Shown here: one piece after another, positions 36,944 through 47,583 of the stretch | Position numbering within the stretch: position 1 is the first letter of the stretch | Layout: each line of letters begins with the position of its first letter | Assembly: GCF_001427225.1 (NCBI RefSeq) | Contig: NZ_LMFH01000009.1 | Location: 124,001-188,000 of the forward strand | Reading direction: 5' to 3' | Length of the DNA: 64,000 nt | Source: Lysobacter sp. Root494 | Lineage (GTDB): Bacteria > Pseudomonadota > Gammaproteobacteria > Xanthomonadales > Xanthomonadaceae | Translations under genes and position numbers: made by a program | Notes under the pieces: generated by a model | The model's database searches: none | What the model was told of the DNA's origin: nothing | Seen by the model: the letters and a program-made list of their open reading frames with translations, nothing else

Positions 36944-36966
36944 CGTGACCTATTAAAAATTGCAAT

Positions 36967-36981
36967 ATAAGTGAAGCTTAT
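36967..36981. promoter_or_regulatory. LysR-type operator between lysR and aceB
   Basis: ATAAG-TGAAG-CTTAT is a perfect 5-bp inverted repeat that fits the T-N11-A LysR box (T36968, A36980). It stands 23 bases upstream of the lysR start codon and 80 upstream of the aceB start, in a strikingly AT-rich patch. A TATAAC (37010-37015) could be the aceB -10 box. Confidence 0.6.
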
Positions 36982-37061
36982 GTGATGTATTGAAAAATCT
37001 TGATTGCCTTATAACACACGCCAGCGCATGGTCGAGCCCCGCTGTTCCGGAGCCCGCATCG

Positions 37062-38768
<1,707 letters not shown>

Positions 38769-38798
38769 AATGAACCTGCTTTTGTCCTTGCTGTTGTT

Positions 38799-38838
38799 GT
38801 TGCTCGTGATTCCCGCTTTCGCGGGAATGACGAGCAAA
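38799..38838. repeat. Dispersed palindromic repeat, type B, between aceB and aceA
   Basis: TTGCTCGT-G-ATTCCCGC-TTTC-GCGGGAAT-G-ACGAGCAA: two 8-bp arms on each side with one G/G mismatch, the most symmetric copy in the window. It may act as an RNA hairpin between the two reading frames. Confidence 0.85.
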
Positions 38839-38882
38839 ACGAAAACCCAACAGACCGCCACCCCACCCACGAGGGATACGCC

Positions 38883-40178
<1,296 letters not shown>

Positions 40179-40187
40179 GGTCGAGGT

Positions 40188-40223
40188 ATCGCCGCCGGAT
40201 TGGTTCGCCGATCCGGCGGCGAT
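40188..40223 (+). terminator. Perfect 13-bp hairpin after aceA
   Basis: ATCGCCGCCGGAT / ATCCGGCGGCGAT with a 10-base loop begins nine bases after the aceA stop. No T-tract follows, so it is either a weak terminator or an mRNA 3'-end stabiliser. Confidence 0.6.
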
Positions 40224-40385
40224 GGTGCTACGCCTGGTCCTTCGCTCCTGCGCGGCGGCCCGTCCGGATGTCTGCCTTACGCCTTTACTCGTTGGCGCTC
40301 TTGCTCGTATCGCCTCTACCTGTATGTCTTTGCTCCCACGCTCTGTTCGCACGCCTAGTTCCTGCGCCTTCGCTCCCGCGCTTTT

Positions 40386-40436
40386 GATCGTCATTCCCGC
40401 GAAGGCGGACGGCCTTTGTCCGTCATCCAGTGACTT
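40386..40436. repeat. Dispersed palindromic repeat, type B (variant with insertion)
   Basis: ATCGTCATTCCCGCGAAGGC, then an extra 15-base hairpin-like segment (GGACGGCCTTTGTCC), then GTCATCCAGTGACTT. It is a type B unit split by an insertion. Confidence 0.65.
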
Positions 40437-40504
40437 CGGCTCTTGCTCCAAAGCCAGGCTCAAAAGCAAAGTCGTCGCGTGACCAGCCCTTGGTTGTGAT
40501 GAAA

Positions 40505-40536
40505 CGCTTCCCGCTTTCGCGGGAACGACGGGCAAC
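40505..40536. repeat. Dispersed palindromic repeat, type B (decayed inverted partner)
   Basis: CGCTTCCCGCTTTCGCGGGA followed by ACGACGGGCAAC, opposite in orientation to the copy at 40386-40436. Confidence 0.65.
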
Positions 40537-40730
40537 AACAGCGACAACCTCCCGTTGAGCTTCGCAACGACCCAAGAGCTTGGCAAACCGCACATCGGCG
40601 AACTCCCAGGACATCCTGGCCCCGCCCCCACCCAACGGAGCTCCAAACCAAGCTGGCCGACCCTCCCTGCTCGCCACGTAATACCCCGGAGGCCAGGTGC
40701 TATCCTGAATTCTTCAGCAGGTCCGGAAAC

Positions 40731-41789
40731 GTGTGGATGAACCGCAGGACCGCGACAGAATCGTCGCTGCAGGCTGCTAACTCTCCCGTGGCGCCCGATC
40801 CGGCGACCGCGGCACTCACACCTGCCGAACACGCGCTGTTCGCCGAAGTTGGCCGGCCACGCCGCTGCTATGCCGGCGAGACGCTGTTCCGCCGCGGCGA
40901 CCTCGGCACCACCATGTACGTCATCGCCAATGGTGCGATCGACCTCGACTTCGGCGACGACCTGGTGTCCAAGCGCCTCGGTCCGCTGGAGTTCTTCGGC
41001 GAACTCGGCCTGCTGATCGGCGACCATGCGCGCAGCGCCGATGCCGTCGCCGCCACCGAAGGCGAACTGATCGAACTGCGCCACGAGGAATTCCAGCGGC
41101 TCGTCGATCGCGATCCCGGCATCGTTTCGCACTTCCTGCGCCGCGCCATCATGCGCGTCGTGCTCAACGAGCAGAGCCTCATCCGCCGCCTGCGCCGCCG
41201 CAACCAGGACCTGCAGACCGCGCTGGACTCGCTGCGCACCACCGCGCACCAGCTCAACCAGACCGAAGAGCTGATCCGCACCGACGAACTCACCGGCCTG
41301 CACAACCGCCGCGGACTCGCCCAGCACCTCGCCGAGCGGCGCCGCAACGGCACGCTGAAGCAGATGGGCCTGGTGCTCGTCGACTGCGACCGCTTCAAGC
41401 AGGTCAACGACGAACACGGCCACCTCGCCGGCGATCGCGTGCTGCAGAGCGTCGCCAGCATCCTGCGTTCGGTGGTGAGCGAGGGCGACATCGCGTGCCG
41501 CCTCGGCGGCGACGAGTTCTGCCTGCTCGTCAACGCCGACAGCCGCGAAGCCGTGCTCGGCTTCGCCGACTTCATCATCACCACCACGCGCGGCCTGCTG
41601 CAGATGCCGCGCCATGCCGAACCCGGAGACGGCCCGCTGACCTGCACCGTCAGCCTCGGTGCCTGCCTGATCGACGGCGAGCGCGACTGGAACGACTGGT
41701 ACGCGCTCGCCGACATCGCGCTGTATCGTGCCAAGCGCCTCGGCGGCAATCGCGTCGAATGGCAGGACGACGTACTCGCGCCCGCTTGA
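40731..41789 (+). CDS. Cyclic-nucleotide-binding/GGDEF diguanylate cyclase
   Basis: 352 residues from a GTG at 40731 (an ATG at 40737 is the alternative). Residues about 30-140 are a cNMP-binding domain (RCYAGETLFRRGDLGTTMYV, GPLEFFGELGLLIGDHARSA). A coiled-coil linker (RRLRRRNQDLQTALDSLRTT) leads to a GGDEF domain with DELTGLHNRRGL, VDCDRFKQVNDEHGH and the active site RLGGDEFCL. So a cyclic nucleotide may gate c-di-GMP synthesis. It ends 14 bases before a gene with a class III nucleotide-cyclase-like domain, which makes a local signalling pair plausible. Confidence 0.88.
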   Translation: MWMNRRTATESSLQAANSPVAPDPATAALTPAEHALFAEVGRPRRCYAGETLFRRGDLGTTMYVIANGAIDLDFGDDLVSKRLGPLEFFGELGLLIGDHARSADAVAATEGELIELRHEEFQRLVDRDPGIVSHFLRRAIMRVVLNEQSLIRRLRRRNQDLQTALDSLRTTAHQLNQTEELIRTDELTGLHNRRGLAQHLAERRRNGTLKQMGLVLVDCDRFKQVNDEHGHLAGDRVLQSVASILRSVVSEGDIACRLGGDEFCLLVNADSREAVLGFADFIITTTRGLLQMPRHAEPGDGPLTCTVSLGACLIDGERDWNDWYALADIALYRAKRLGGNRVEWQDDVLAPA

Positions 41790-41803
41790 TGGACTGATCG
41801 CAC

Positions 41804-44455
41804 ATGGACACCGCGGTACAGACGTTCGAACCCACGCCCGAGCCGTCGCCGCGCCCGTCCGCCAGTGCGCCGCAACTGCGCACGCTGCTGATCACTGATC
41901 TCGTCGATTCCACCGGCCTGGTCGAACGCCTCGGCGATGCCCCTGCCAGTGACCTGTTCCGCGCCCACGACCACCTCGTCCTGAAGCTGCAGCAGCAGTG
42001 GCGCGGCCGCCTGATCGATCGTTCCGACGGCATGCTGCTGCTGTTCGAGCGGCCCATCGATGGCCTTGGCTTCGCCCTCGATTACACGCGCGGGCTGATC
42101 CTGCTCGGCGAGGAGCGCGGCATCGAACTGCGCGCACGCATCGGCCTGCACGTCGGCGAAGTGCTGACCTGGCGCAACAGCGAGGAAGCCGTCAGCGTCG
42201 GCGCCAAGCCGGTCGAAGTCGAAGGCCTCGCCAAGCCCATGGCCGCGCGCCTGATGGCGACCGCGCGGCCGGGCCAGATCCTGCTCTCGTCCGTCGCCGA
42301 ACCGCTCGCCCACCGCGCCGCGCGCGAACTGGGCGAACGCGGCCTGCATCTCACGTGGAAGGCGTGGGGCCGCTGGCGCTTCAAGGGCGTGCCCGAGCCA
42401 CAACACATCTTCGAAGTCGGCGAACCGGGCATCGCCCCGCTGCGCATGCCGCCGGATACGCCCAAGGCCTGGCGCGACATTCCGCTGTGGCGCCGCCCCG
42501 CGATGCTCGCTGCCGAAGCCGCGCTGCTGGCCGGCCTCGTGCTCGGCATGTGGTTCATCGCGCGGCCCGAACCCGCCATCGCCTTCAACCAGCGCGACTG
42601 GGTCGTCGTCGGCGACCTGCGCAACCTCACCGGCCAGAGCGCGCTCGACGACTCGCTCGAACAGGCCTTCCGCATCAGCCTGGAACAGTCGCGCCACGTC
42701 AACGTGCTCAGCGACCTCAAGGCCCGCGACACCCTCGGCCGCATGCAGCGCGCGCCCGATACCAAGCTCGACCGCACCATCGCTTCCGAAATCGCCCTGC
42801 GCGACGGCGCCCGCGCCGTGATCCTCCCCACCGTCGCCGAAATCGGCGGCCGCGTGCGCGTCAGCGCCGAAGTAATCGACCCGCGCACGCAGACCACCGT
42901 CTACACCGAAACCGCCGAAGGTACGGGCGTCGCTTCCACGCTGGATTCGATCGACGAGGTCACCGCGTCGTTACGCGGCAAGCTCGGCGAAGCGGTGAAG
43001 TCGATCGAGAAGGATTCGGTACCGCTGCCGCAGGTGACGACGAAGAACCTGGATGCGTTGCGGGCGTATGCGTTGGCGGAGCAGGCATACGCGCGCAGCA
43101 AGTACGACGAGGCCGAACGGTTCTATGCACGAGCTGCCTCGTTGGATCCGAACTTCGCATTAGCGCAGATGGGACAAATGCGCGTGAAGTACGCGGAGTC
43201 GGACACTCCGGCTGCCGTTGTGCATCTGCGCAAAGCACAAGAACTCCGCGATCACCTGCCTCCACGTGAAGCGCTGTATCTGGATGCCTGGGCGGCACGG
43301 TTCGATTTGTCGGCATCTGCGACAGACCGGTGGGAGGAGCTGGCACGCCTGTATCCCGACTACATGCAAGCGCACTCGAATTCGGCGATGTGGCTGGTGG
43401 CGGAAAACAGGTTCGATGAGGCGCTCACATACGCAGCCGCTGCACTCAAGTCTCCCAATGTCCTGAGTGGGTTGGATTACGACACGTCGGGTCGGGCCTA
43501 CTTGGCACTAGGCCAATATGCGAAGGCGGGAAATTCGTTCGACAACGCGATCGCGCGTGGCTATGACGGCAGCTTGCACAGGCGGATGGCAGTGGAGGCG
43601 GCGCAGGGGAACTTCGCGGGCGCTTCCAAGCTGGAGCAGAGACTTCGGAATAGTGATCGCTACGCGTATTTCGAACGCGTCAGCTTCGCAGTGGACAGCG
43701 CGCGCTGGAAAGACGCGGTCAGGTATGCCCGGGCTGCATTGCAGTTGGTGGGTAGCACGACTGAATTCGATGCCCGCAATTTCCCGATGCAGCTGGGTGT
43801 GACCAAGTGGCTCAGTGGGGATGTCGCCGGGGCGCAGGAGCAGACTCTCGTTGCTGTCGATCGCTCATTGAAGTCTCTCGGCAAGGAATTCGATTCGGAC
43901 GCCGTGGACGATGCATCGATCGCATTGGCTGCATCCTTGTTTGCGCTCCGATTGGGGGATGACTCGCCTGCGAAGCGAACGCTCGCTGCCCTTGAAGACA
44001 AGCATTCGTTGATGCAAGTCCAATCATTGAAGGAATTGAGCATCGTCGTGCGGGCAGAAATGTTGCGGCGCGAAGGCCGACCAGAAGAATCCGTGGCGCT
44101 GCTACGGCCTCTCCTCGCCGGCGACGAGCACTACCAGACCCGTCAGGTGTTGCTCAACGCCTACACCGATGCGGGAGACTTGAAACGTGCGCTCGAACAG
44201 GCACGATGGCTGCAGCAGAAACGCGGTTTCGCGTACACCGAACAGATGTGTGGTTTCTGCGTCCAGGCCCTTAATGTCGCCGACAGCAATCTGTCTGTCC
44301 TGAGCGAGGCAGAAATTTTCCAGGCGCTTGGCCGGCATGCTGAAGCCGCCAAGGCATTGGAGCGATTCGACCGGCGTTGGCCGGTCGAATCGCTGCCGGA
44401 TCATTTGAGATCGCGTCGCGCCAATGTCGCGGCCTCAAAGGTCGGCGTGTTGTAA
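41804..44455 (+). CDS. Class III cyclase-TM-TPR protein (peptide-modification-system cyclase type)
   Basis: 883 residues. Residues 25-205 form a class III nucleotidyl cyclase fold: Asp32 in LLITDLVDSTGL and Asp75 in RSDGMLLLFE are the metal positions. The usual VNxAARL motif reads KPMAARL (143-150), so the transition-state Asn is replaced by Pro. One helix lies at about 235-253, then a region like the FlgO/TolB-type DNLSGQ domain (VVVGDLRNLTGQSALDDSLE). From about 395 to the end there are TPRs. I recall this architecture as the cyclase partner of Xanthomonad NHLP-related modified peptides, and precursor and dehydrogenase genes do follow. GC falls from about 72% (42601-42660) to about 53% (43861-43920, both hand-counted). 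Its 3' end overlaps the precursor gene by 55 bases, tail to tail. Confidence 0.85.
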   Translation: MDTAVQTFEPTPEPSPRPSASAPQLRTLLITDLVDSTGLVERLGDAPASDLFRAHDHLVLKLQQQWRGRLIDRSDGMLLLFERPIDGLGFALDYTRGLILLGEERGIELRARIGLHVGEVLTWRNSEEAVSVGAKPVEVEGLAKPMAARLMATARPGQILLSSVAEPLAHRAARELGERGLHLTWKAWGRWRFKGVPEPQHIFEVGEPGIAPLRMPPDTPKAWRDIPLWRRPAMLAAEAALLAGLVLGMWFIARPEPAIAFNQRDWVVVGDLRNLTGQSALDDSLEQAFRISLEQSRHVNVLSDLKARDTLGRMQRAPDTKLDRTIASEIALRDGARAVILPTVAEIGGRVRVSAEVIDPRTQTTVYTETAEGTGVASTLDSIDEVTASLRGKLGEAVKSIEKDSVPLPQVTTKNLDALRAYALAEQAYARSKYDEAERFYARAASLDPNFALAQMGQMRVKYAESDTPAAVVHLRKAQELRDHLPPREALYLDAWAARFDLSASATDRWEELARLYPDYMQAHSNSAMWLVAENRFDEALTYAAAALKSPNVLSGLDYDTSGRAYLALGQYAKAGNSFDNAIARGYDGSLHRRMAVEAAQGNFAGASKLEQRLRNSDRYAYFERVSFAVDSARWKDAVRYARAALQLVGSTTEFDARNFPMQLGVTKWLSGDVAGAQEQTLVAVDRSLKSLGKEFDSDAVDDASIALAASLFALRLGDDSPAKRTLAALEDKHSLMQVQSLKELSIVVRAEMLRREGRPEESVALLRPLLAGDEHYQTRQVLLNAYTDAGDLKRALEQARWLQQKRGFAYTEQMCGFCVQALNVADSNLSVLSEAEIFQALGRHAEAAKALERFDRRWPVESLPDHLRSRRANVAASKVGVL

Positions 44456-44733
44456 GCCAATCCCTGCACCATTGTCGCCTTCAGCTCTGCTTTCGCCTCA
44501 AGGATCTGCTCCTTGCTTGCAAGCTGAACCACGCTGCAGGCCGAGAACGGATCAGCCAGGTCTCGGGACGTTGACTTCACGGCCATATCGGCGGATCCGT
44601 AGCCGATGCTCTGGAGCGCAGCGACCGGGTCCGTTTGGAATTGCTCGCGGAATGCGTCATCCGAGCTAAGCAGCTCCAGCAGTCGTTCCGCGATGGCCGG
44701 GTCGATAGGCGCGGTCTGTTTCGGTCCAGCCAT
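44401..44733 (-). CDS. NHLP/Nif11-related RiPP precursor peptide (putative)
   Basis: 110 residues from the ATG at 44733, with AGGGGGA upstream; further upstream starts are less likely. Residues 13-46 resemble a Nif11/NHLP leader (IAERLLELLSSDDAFREQFQ then TDPVAALQSIGY). The rest would include the core, with one Cys (66, in DPFSACSVVQLA) and a C-terminal YNTPTFEAATLARRDLK. No Gly-Gly cleavage site is obvious: GYG at 44-46 is the nearest. It lies between a cyclase/TPR gene and a SagB-like dehydrogenase, the neighbours I associate with this precursor family. Core boundaries and modification are unknown. Confidence 0.8.
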   Translation of the reverse strand: MAGPKQTAPIDPAIAERLLELLSSDDAFREQFQTDPVAALQSIGYGSADMAVKSTSRDLADPFSACSVVQLASKEQILEAKAELKATMVQGLAYNTPTFEAATLARRDLK

Positions 44734-44779
44734 GTGATTCCCCCTGTCTCGCGCCCGTCCCCCGGACGCTTCATGCGCG

Positions 44780-44808
44780 AGACTAACCGTGGGGGTGGGT
44801 CCGGACAA
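44780..44808 (-). promoter_or_regulatory. Candidate promoter of the precursor peptide gene
   Basis: On the minus strand: TTGTCC (44803-44808), 17-base spacer, TAGTCT (44780-44785), 46 bases from the start codon. GTCCGGAC, an 8-bp palindrome, overlaps the -35 end. Confidence 0.4.
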
Positions 44809-45057
44809 TGACGTGAATGGCCGGCGCCAGCCTCGACGGAGCAAAAGCTCGGCGAAACCACAAAAAGTACGGGAGCAGTCCTGAGGTTGTTCCCGTTTGC
44901 TACGTGGCCCATGGATTAGCTAAGTACGCGACCACCGCCAACACCCGCATCCAGCTGAGGCGTTGTGTGACTGAGGCGCTGGCGGTATTGCAAGCACAAT
45001 GCGATCGCCGGATAGGAGTCCAGTCGACTGGTTTCGGAGACCCGCGATTCCGTCCCG

Positions 45058-45127
45058 AGTCCAGTGACTGGTACGGCATCCGTTTTTTCGCGCCACTCCC
45101 GCCTTCGCAGGAATGACGAGCGGGGAC
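45058..45127. repeat. Decayed type B palindromic repeat
   Basis: AGTCCAGTGACT and CACTCCCGCCTTCGCAGGAA TGACGAG are recognisable halves of the type B family with several substitutions. Confidence 0.5.
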
Positions 45128-45202
45128 AGCCACCCAGCAATTGCGCATAGGTCCGCCGCAGGCAACAGGCAGAATGTGCCCGGGGCTTTTCAGGGGAAGG
45201 AA

Positions 45203-46732
45203 ATGAAGATTCGCCGCTGCGCCGTGCTGTTCCTGGAACCGCGCGAGGAGGTCGGCTTCGACCTGCAGGAGCTGTTGAATGGCGGCGACGGCCTGCGCCG
45301 CGAGCGCCGCTGGGTCGCGCTCGCGCCGCATCTGGGCGAAGAGGTCGAGGTCGATGCCGATGAGCGCGAACTGCTCGGCGTGCTCAGTCCCAGCCAGTGG
45401 ATCGATGCGAGCACGCTGGCCGCGCCTCCGCCGGCCGCGCTGCAACGCCTGCTCGGCGAAGGCCTGCTGATCGGCGACGACAAGCGCCACGCCGCGCACC
45501 GCGCATGCGATGAGGCCTTGCGCGCCGCCTACTGGCATCCGCTGGCCGCGACACTGCACGCCTTCACCCGCTGGAGCGGTGTCGACGCGGTGCAGAACAT
45601 GAAGGACAGCGGCACCGAAACCGCGGTGCAAATGCGCGAGGTGCTCGGCGCGCCGCCCGTGGAAGCCGCCCGGCGCGTCGATGCGCCTTCGCAGCTCAAA
45701 TTGCCGCGCATCGCGGCTACCGGTTTCGACCAACTGCTCGCGCGCCGCGTCACCTGCCGCAACTTCGATCCCGCGCGCGCGCTGCCATTCGAACTGTTCG
45801 CGCAGGTGATGCAACGCGTGTTCGCCGCGCAGGCTGAAGTGCGCGTCAGCGAAGACACCGTCTTCCTCAAGAAGAACGTGCCCTCTGGCGGCGGCCTGCA
45901 TCCGATCGAGTGCTACCTCATCGTGCAGAACGTCGAGGATGTCGCGCCCGGCCTGTATCACTATCAAGCGGTCGAGCATGCGTTGGAGCCGTTGCCGTTG
46001 CCGGAGTCGTTGCGCGGCATGACCCTTGCAGCTGTGGCTAGCGGCGCTTCCGAAGTGGCGGGAGAGAGGGAGTTGGCCAGTGCGGATGCACCGGGCGCGG
46101 CCGAAACCATGGCTGTCGGAACGGGCAACGCCGTCGCTGCTACGGCAGCCGAACCGGCTGCTGTCGTTGCAGATGCAGCGAATGACGCACATAAGGCCGC
46201 AGTGGTCGTAATGGCTGGAGCGGACGGGCGGAACGCATCCGAAGCGGAGGCGTTCGCAGGCGAGGGGAGCGCACCGGCTCCGGATCGATCAGCCGGGCCT
46301 TCCACGGAGGGCGGACGGCGCGGCGACGTCACCGCGTCACCTGACCACGCGGCACCGATCGCCGCGTCCGCCCTCCGCCAATTCATACAGGACATGGTCG
46401 CCCAGCAGCACTGGTTCGCCGACGCCCACGTCGTGGTCGTCCTTGCCCCCCGCTTCGACCGCACCTTCTGGAAATACCGCCAGCACGCCAAGGGCTACCG
46501 CGTCGTCGCCCTCGAAGCCGGCCACCTCTCCCAGACCCTCTACCTCGCCGCCACCGACGCCGGCCTCGGCGCCTTCATCACCGGCGCGATCAACGAGAAG
46601 GAACTGGAGCGGGCGTTCGGGCTGGATCACGTGAACCAGGGTGCACTCGCGATCTGTGGCTTCGGCTGGCGCGGCGAGGCGATGGTGACTGCCGAACTGG
46701 ATCCGAGGGCGGAGGTGTGGCGCGCCGGCTGA
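45203..46732 (+). CDS. SagB-like FMN peptide-maturation dehydrogenase with Ala-rich insertion
   Basis: 509 residues from the ATG at 45203 with GGGGAAGGAA upstream. The first 170 residues are a family-specific N-terminal part. The nitroreductase/SagB domain starts at about 175: RRVTCRNFDPARALPFELFA, then KKNVPSGGGLHPIECYLIVQ and GLYHYQ. It is interrupted at about 273-388 by a low-complexity stretch rich in Ala, Gly, Glu and Asp, then resumes with FIQDMVAQQHWFADAHVVVV and GLGAFITGAINEKELERAFG. SagB enzymes oxidise azolines to azoles in modified peptides. I recall this as the putative maturation dehydrogenase of the NHLP-related cassette. No cyclodehydratase (YcaO) is in the window. Confidence 0.85.
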   Translation: MKIRRCAVLFLEPREEVGFDLQELLNGGDGLRRERRWVALAPHLGEEVEVDADERELLGVLSPSQWIDASTLAAPPPAALQRLLGEGLLIGDDKRHAAHRACDEALRAAYWHPLAATLHAFTRWSGVDAVQNMKDSGTETAVQMREVLGAPPVEAARRVDAPSQLKLPRIAATGFDQLLARRVTCRNFDPARALPFELFAQVMQRVFAAQAEVRVSEDTVFLKKNVPSGGGLHPIECYLIVQNVEDVAPGLYHYQAVEHALEPLPLPESLRGMTLAAVASGASEVAGERELASADAPGAAETMAVGTGNAVAATAAEPAAVVADAANDAHKAAVVVMAGADGRNASEAEAFAGEGSAPAPDRSAGPSTEGGRRGDVTASPDHAAPIAASALRQFIQDMVAQQHWFADAHVVVVLAPRFDRTFWKYRQHAKGYRVVALEAGHLSQTLYLAATDAGLGAFITGAINEKELERAFGLDHVNQGALAICGFGWRGEAMVTAELDPRAEVWRAG

Positions 46733-46923
46733 TCAACGGTTTATCGGAGCCCTTCCGTTCGTCTTTGACGATCACGCGACATGGATCGTTGGGTAGCGTT
46801 AGTCGACCCGGAGCCTGCAAAAGGCAGCTGGCTGACCGGGAACGAGACGAGCCACAGGCACAGGACAACCCACTCGAAGCGCAGTAGCCTCAATGCCTCA
46901 GTCACTCGGGGCCATTGATTGCC

Positions 46924-47391
46924 ATGCGTTTGAACTACCAAATTATTCTTCTGAATCTCGCACTGCTCCTGCCGCTCGTCGCCAGTGCGAACGGGATCCC
47001 TGCCGACCTGAACGAGCTGCGTAATGAGCAGGCCCGCATCAGGGCAGGGGTGGAGGCCCACAATTCGGGCGCTTATAAGGAGTTGCCCGCTTCCGCGCGG
47101 AGTGAACTGCTGCAAAAGCAGGACGCGATGCTGGCCGTGCTCGAGGGCAAAACGGCGATACACGAGCTGACGCTGGAACAGCAGAGCCAGGTATCGGCGA
47201 CGCTTGCGTGGATTGACCAGAGGCTCAAGGAAGCCAGCGACGAGCGCATGGTGTGTGAACGTCGGGCTATTCTGGGAAGCAATCGCAAGGAAAGGGTATG
47301 CATGACGGCTGCCCAGATGCAGGCGCAGCGCGATGCGGCTCGTGAGCAGATGGATCGGCGGGGTGTCTGCGACGACTGCCGGGGAAACTGA
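46924..47391 (+). CDS. Secreted Cys-containing protein of unknown function (tandem paralogue 1)
   Basis: 155 residues from the ATG at 46924. Signal peptide MRLNYQIILLNLALLLPLVA with cleavage about ASA-NG. The mature part is helical and charged, ending with a cysteine pattern: VCERRAILGSNRKERVCMTA and then RRGVCDDCRGN. The same pattern, about 30% identical by eye, recurs in the next gene. I do not recognise a named family; similar proteins seem common in Xanthomonadaceae. A terminator follows. Confidence 0.75.
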   Translation: MRLNYQIILLNLALLLPLVASANGIPADLNELRNEQARIRAGVEAHNSGAYKELPASARSELLQKQDAMLAVLEGKTAIHELTLEQQSQVSATLAWIDQRLKEASDERMVCERRAILGSNRKERVCMTAAQMQAQRDAAREQMDRRGVCDDCRGN

Positions 47392-47406
47392 GTCTCCGAG
47401 GTAAGA

Positions 47407-47433
47407 AAACGGGCGCCCACGGCGCCCGTTTTT
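47407..47433 (+). terminator. Intrinsic terminator after the first paralogue
   Basis: AAACGGGCGCC / GGCGCCCGTTT with a 3-base loop and a run of five T's, 16 bases after the stop. Confidence 0.88.
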
Positions 47434-47583
47434 CATTGGCAACCAGACTTGAGGCGGTCGTAGCCGAGGCGTAGTGTCGGCGTGTCGACGGGCTTTGCCG
47501 ACCTTGTCGGTTCGTGGCCGTTCGATCCCAGGAATGAGTCGACGTTGCCGGAGAGGTGGGAAATGAATTACGGAGGTGGACCC

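Larger units (their letters stand above)
40224..40730. other. Repeat-containing intergenic region (no gene)
   Basis: About 500 bases between aceA and the cNMP/GGDEF gene. It holds pyrimidine-rich degenerate sequence (40230-40385) and two decayed type B palindromes. Open frames here have no recognisable protein pattern. A TATCCT-like -10 near 40700 could serve the next gene. Confidence 0.7.
44734..45202. other. Divergent regulatory gap of the peptide locus
   Basis: 469 bases between the divergent precursor and dehydrogenase starts. It contains a candidate precursor promoter and a decayed type B repeat. A 99-residue plus-strand frame (44817-45116) shows no protein-like pattern and I do not call it. 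Confidence 0.6.

Noticed and set aside
36990..37061. Longer aceB from a TTG at 36990
   Set aside because: No ribosome site, and the extra residues overlap the predicted promoter; the ATG at 37062 has CGGAG upstream.
44817..45116. 99-residue plus-strand frame next to the precursor gene, considered as a second peptide
   Set aside because: It runs through a decayed palindromic repeat, has no ribosome site and no leader-like pattern.
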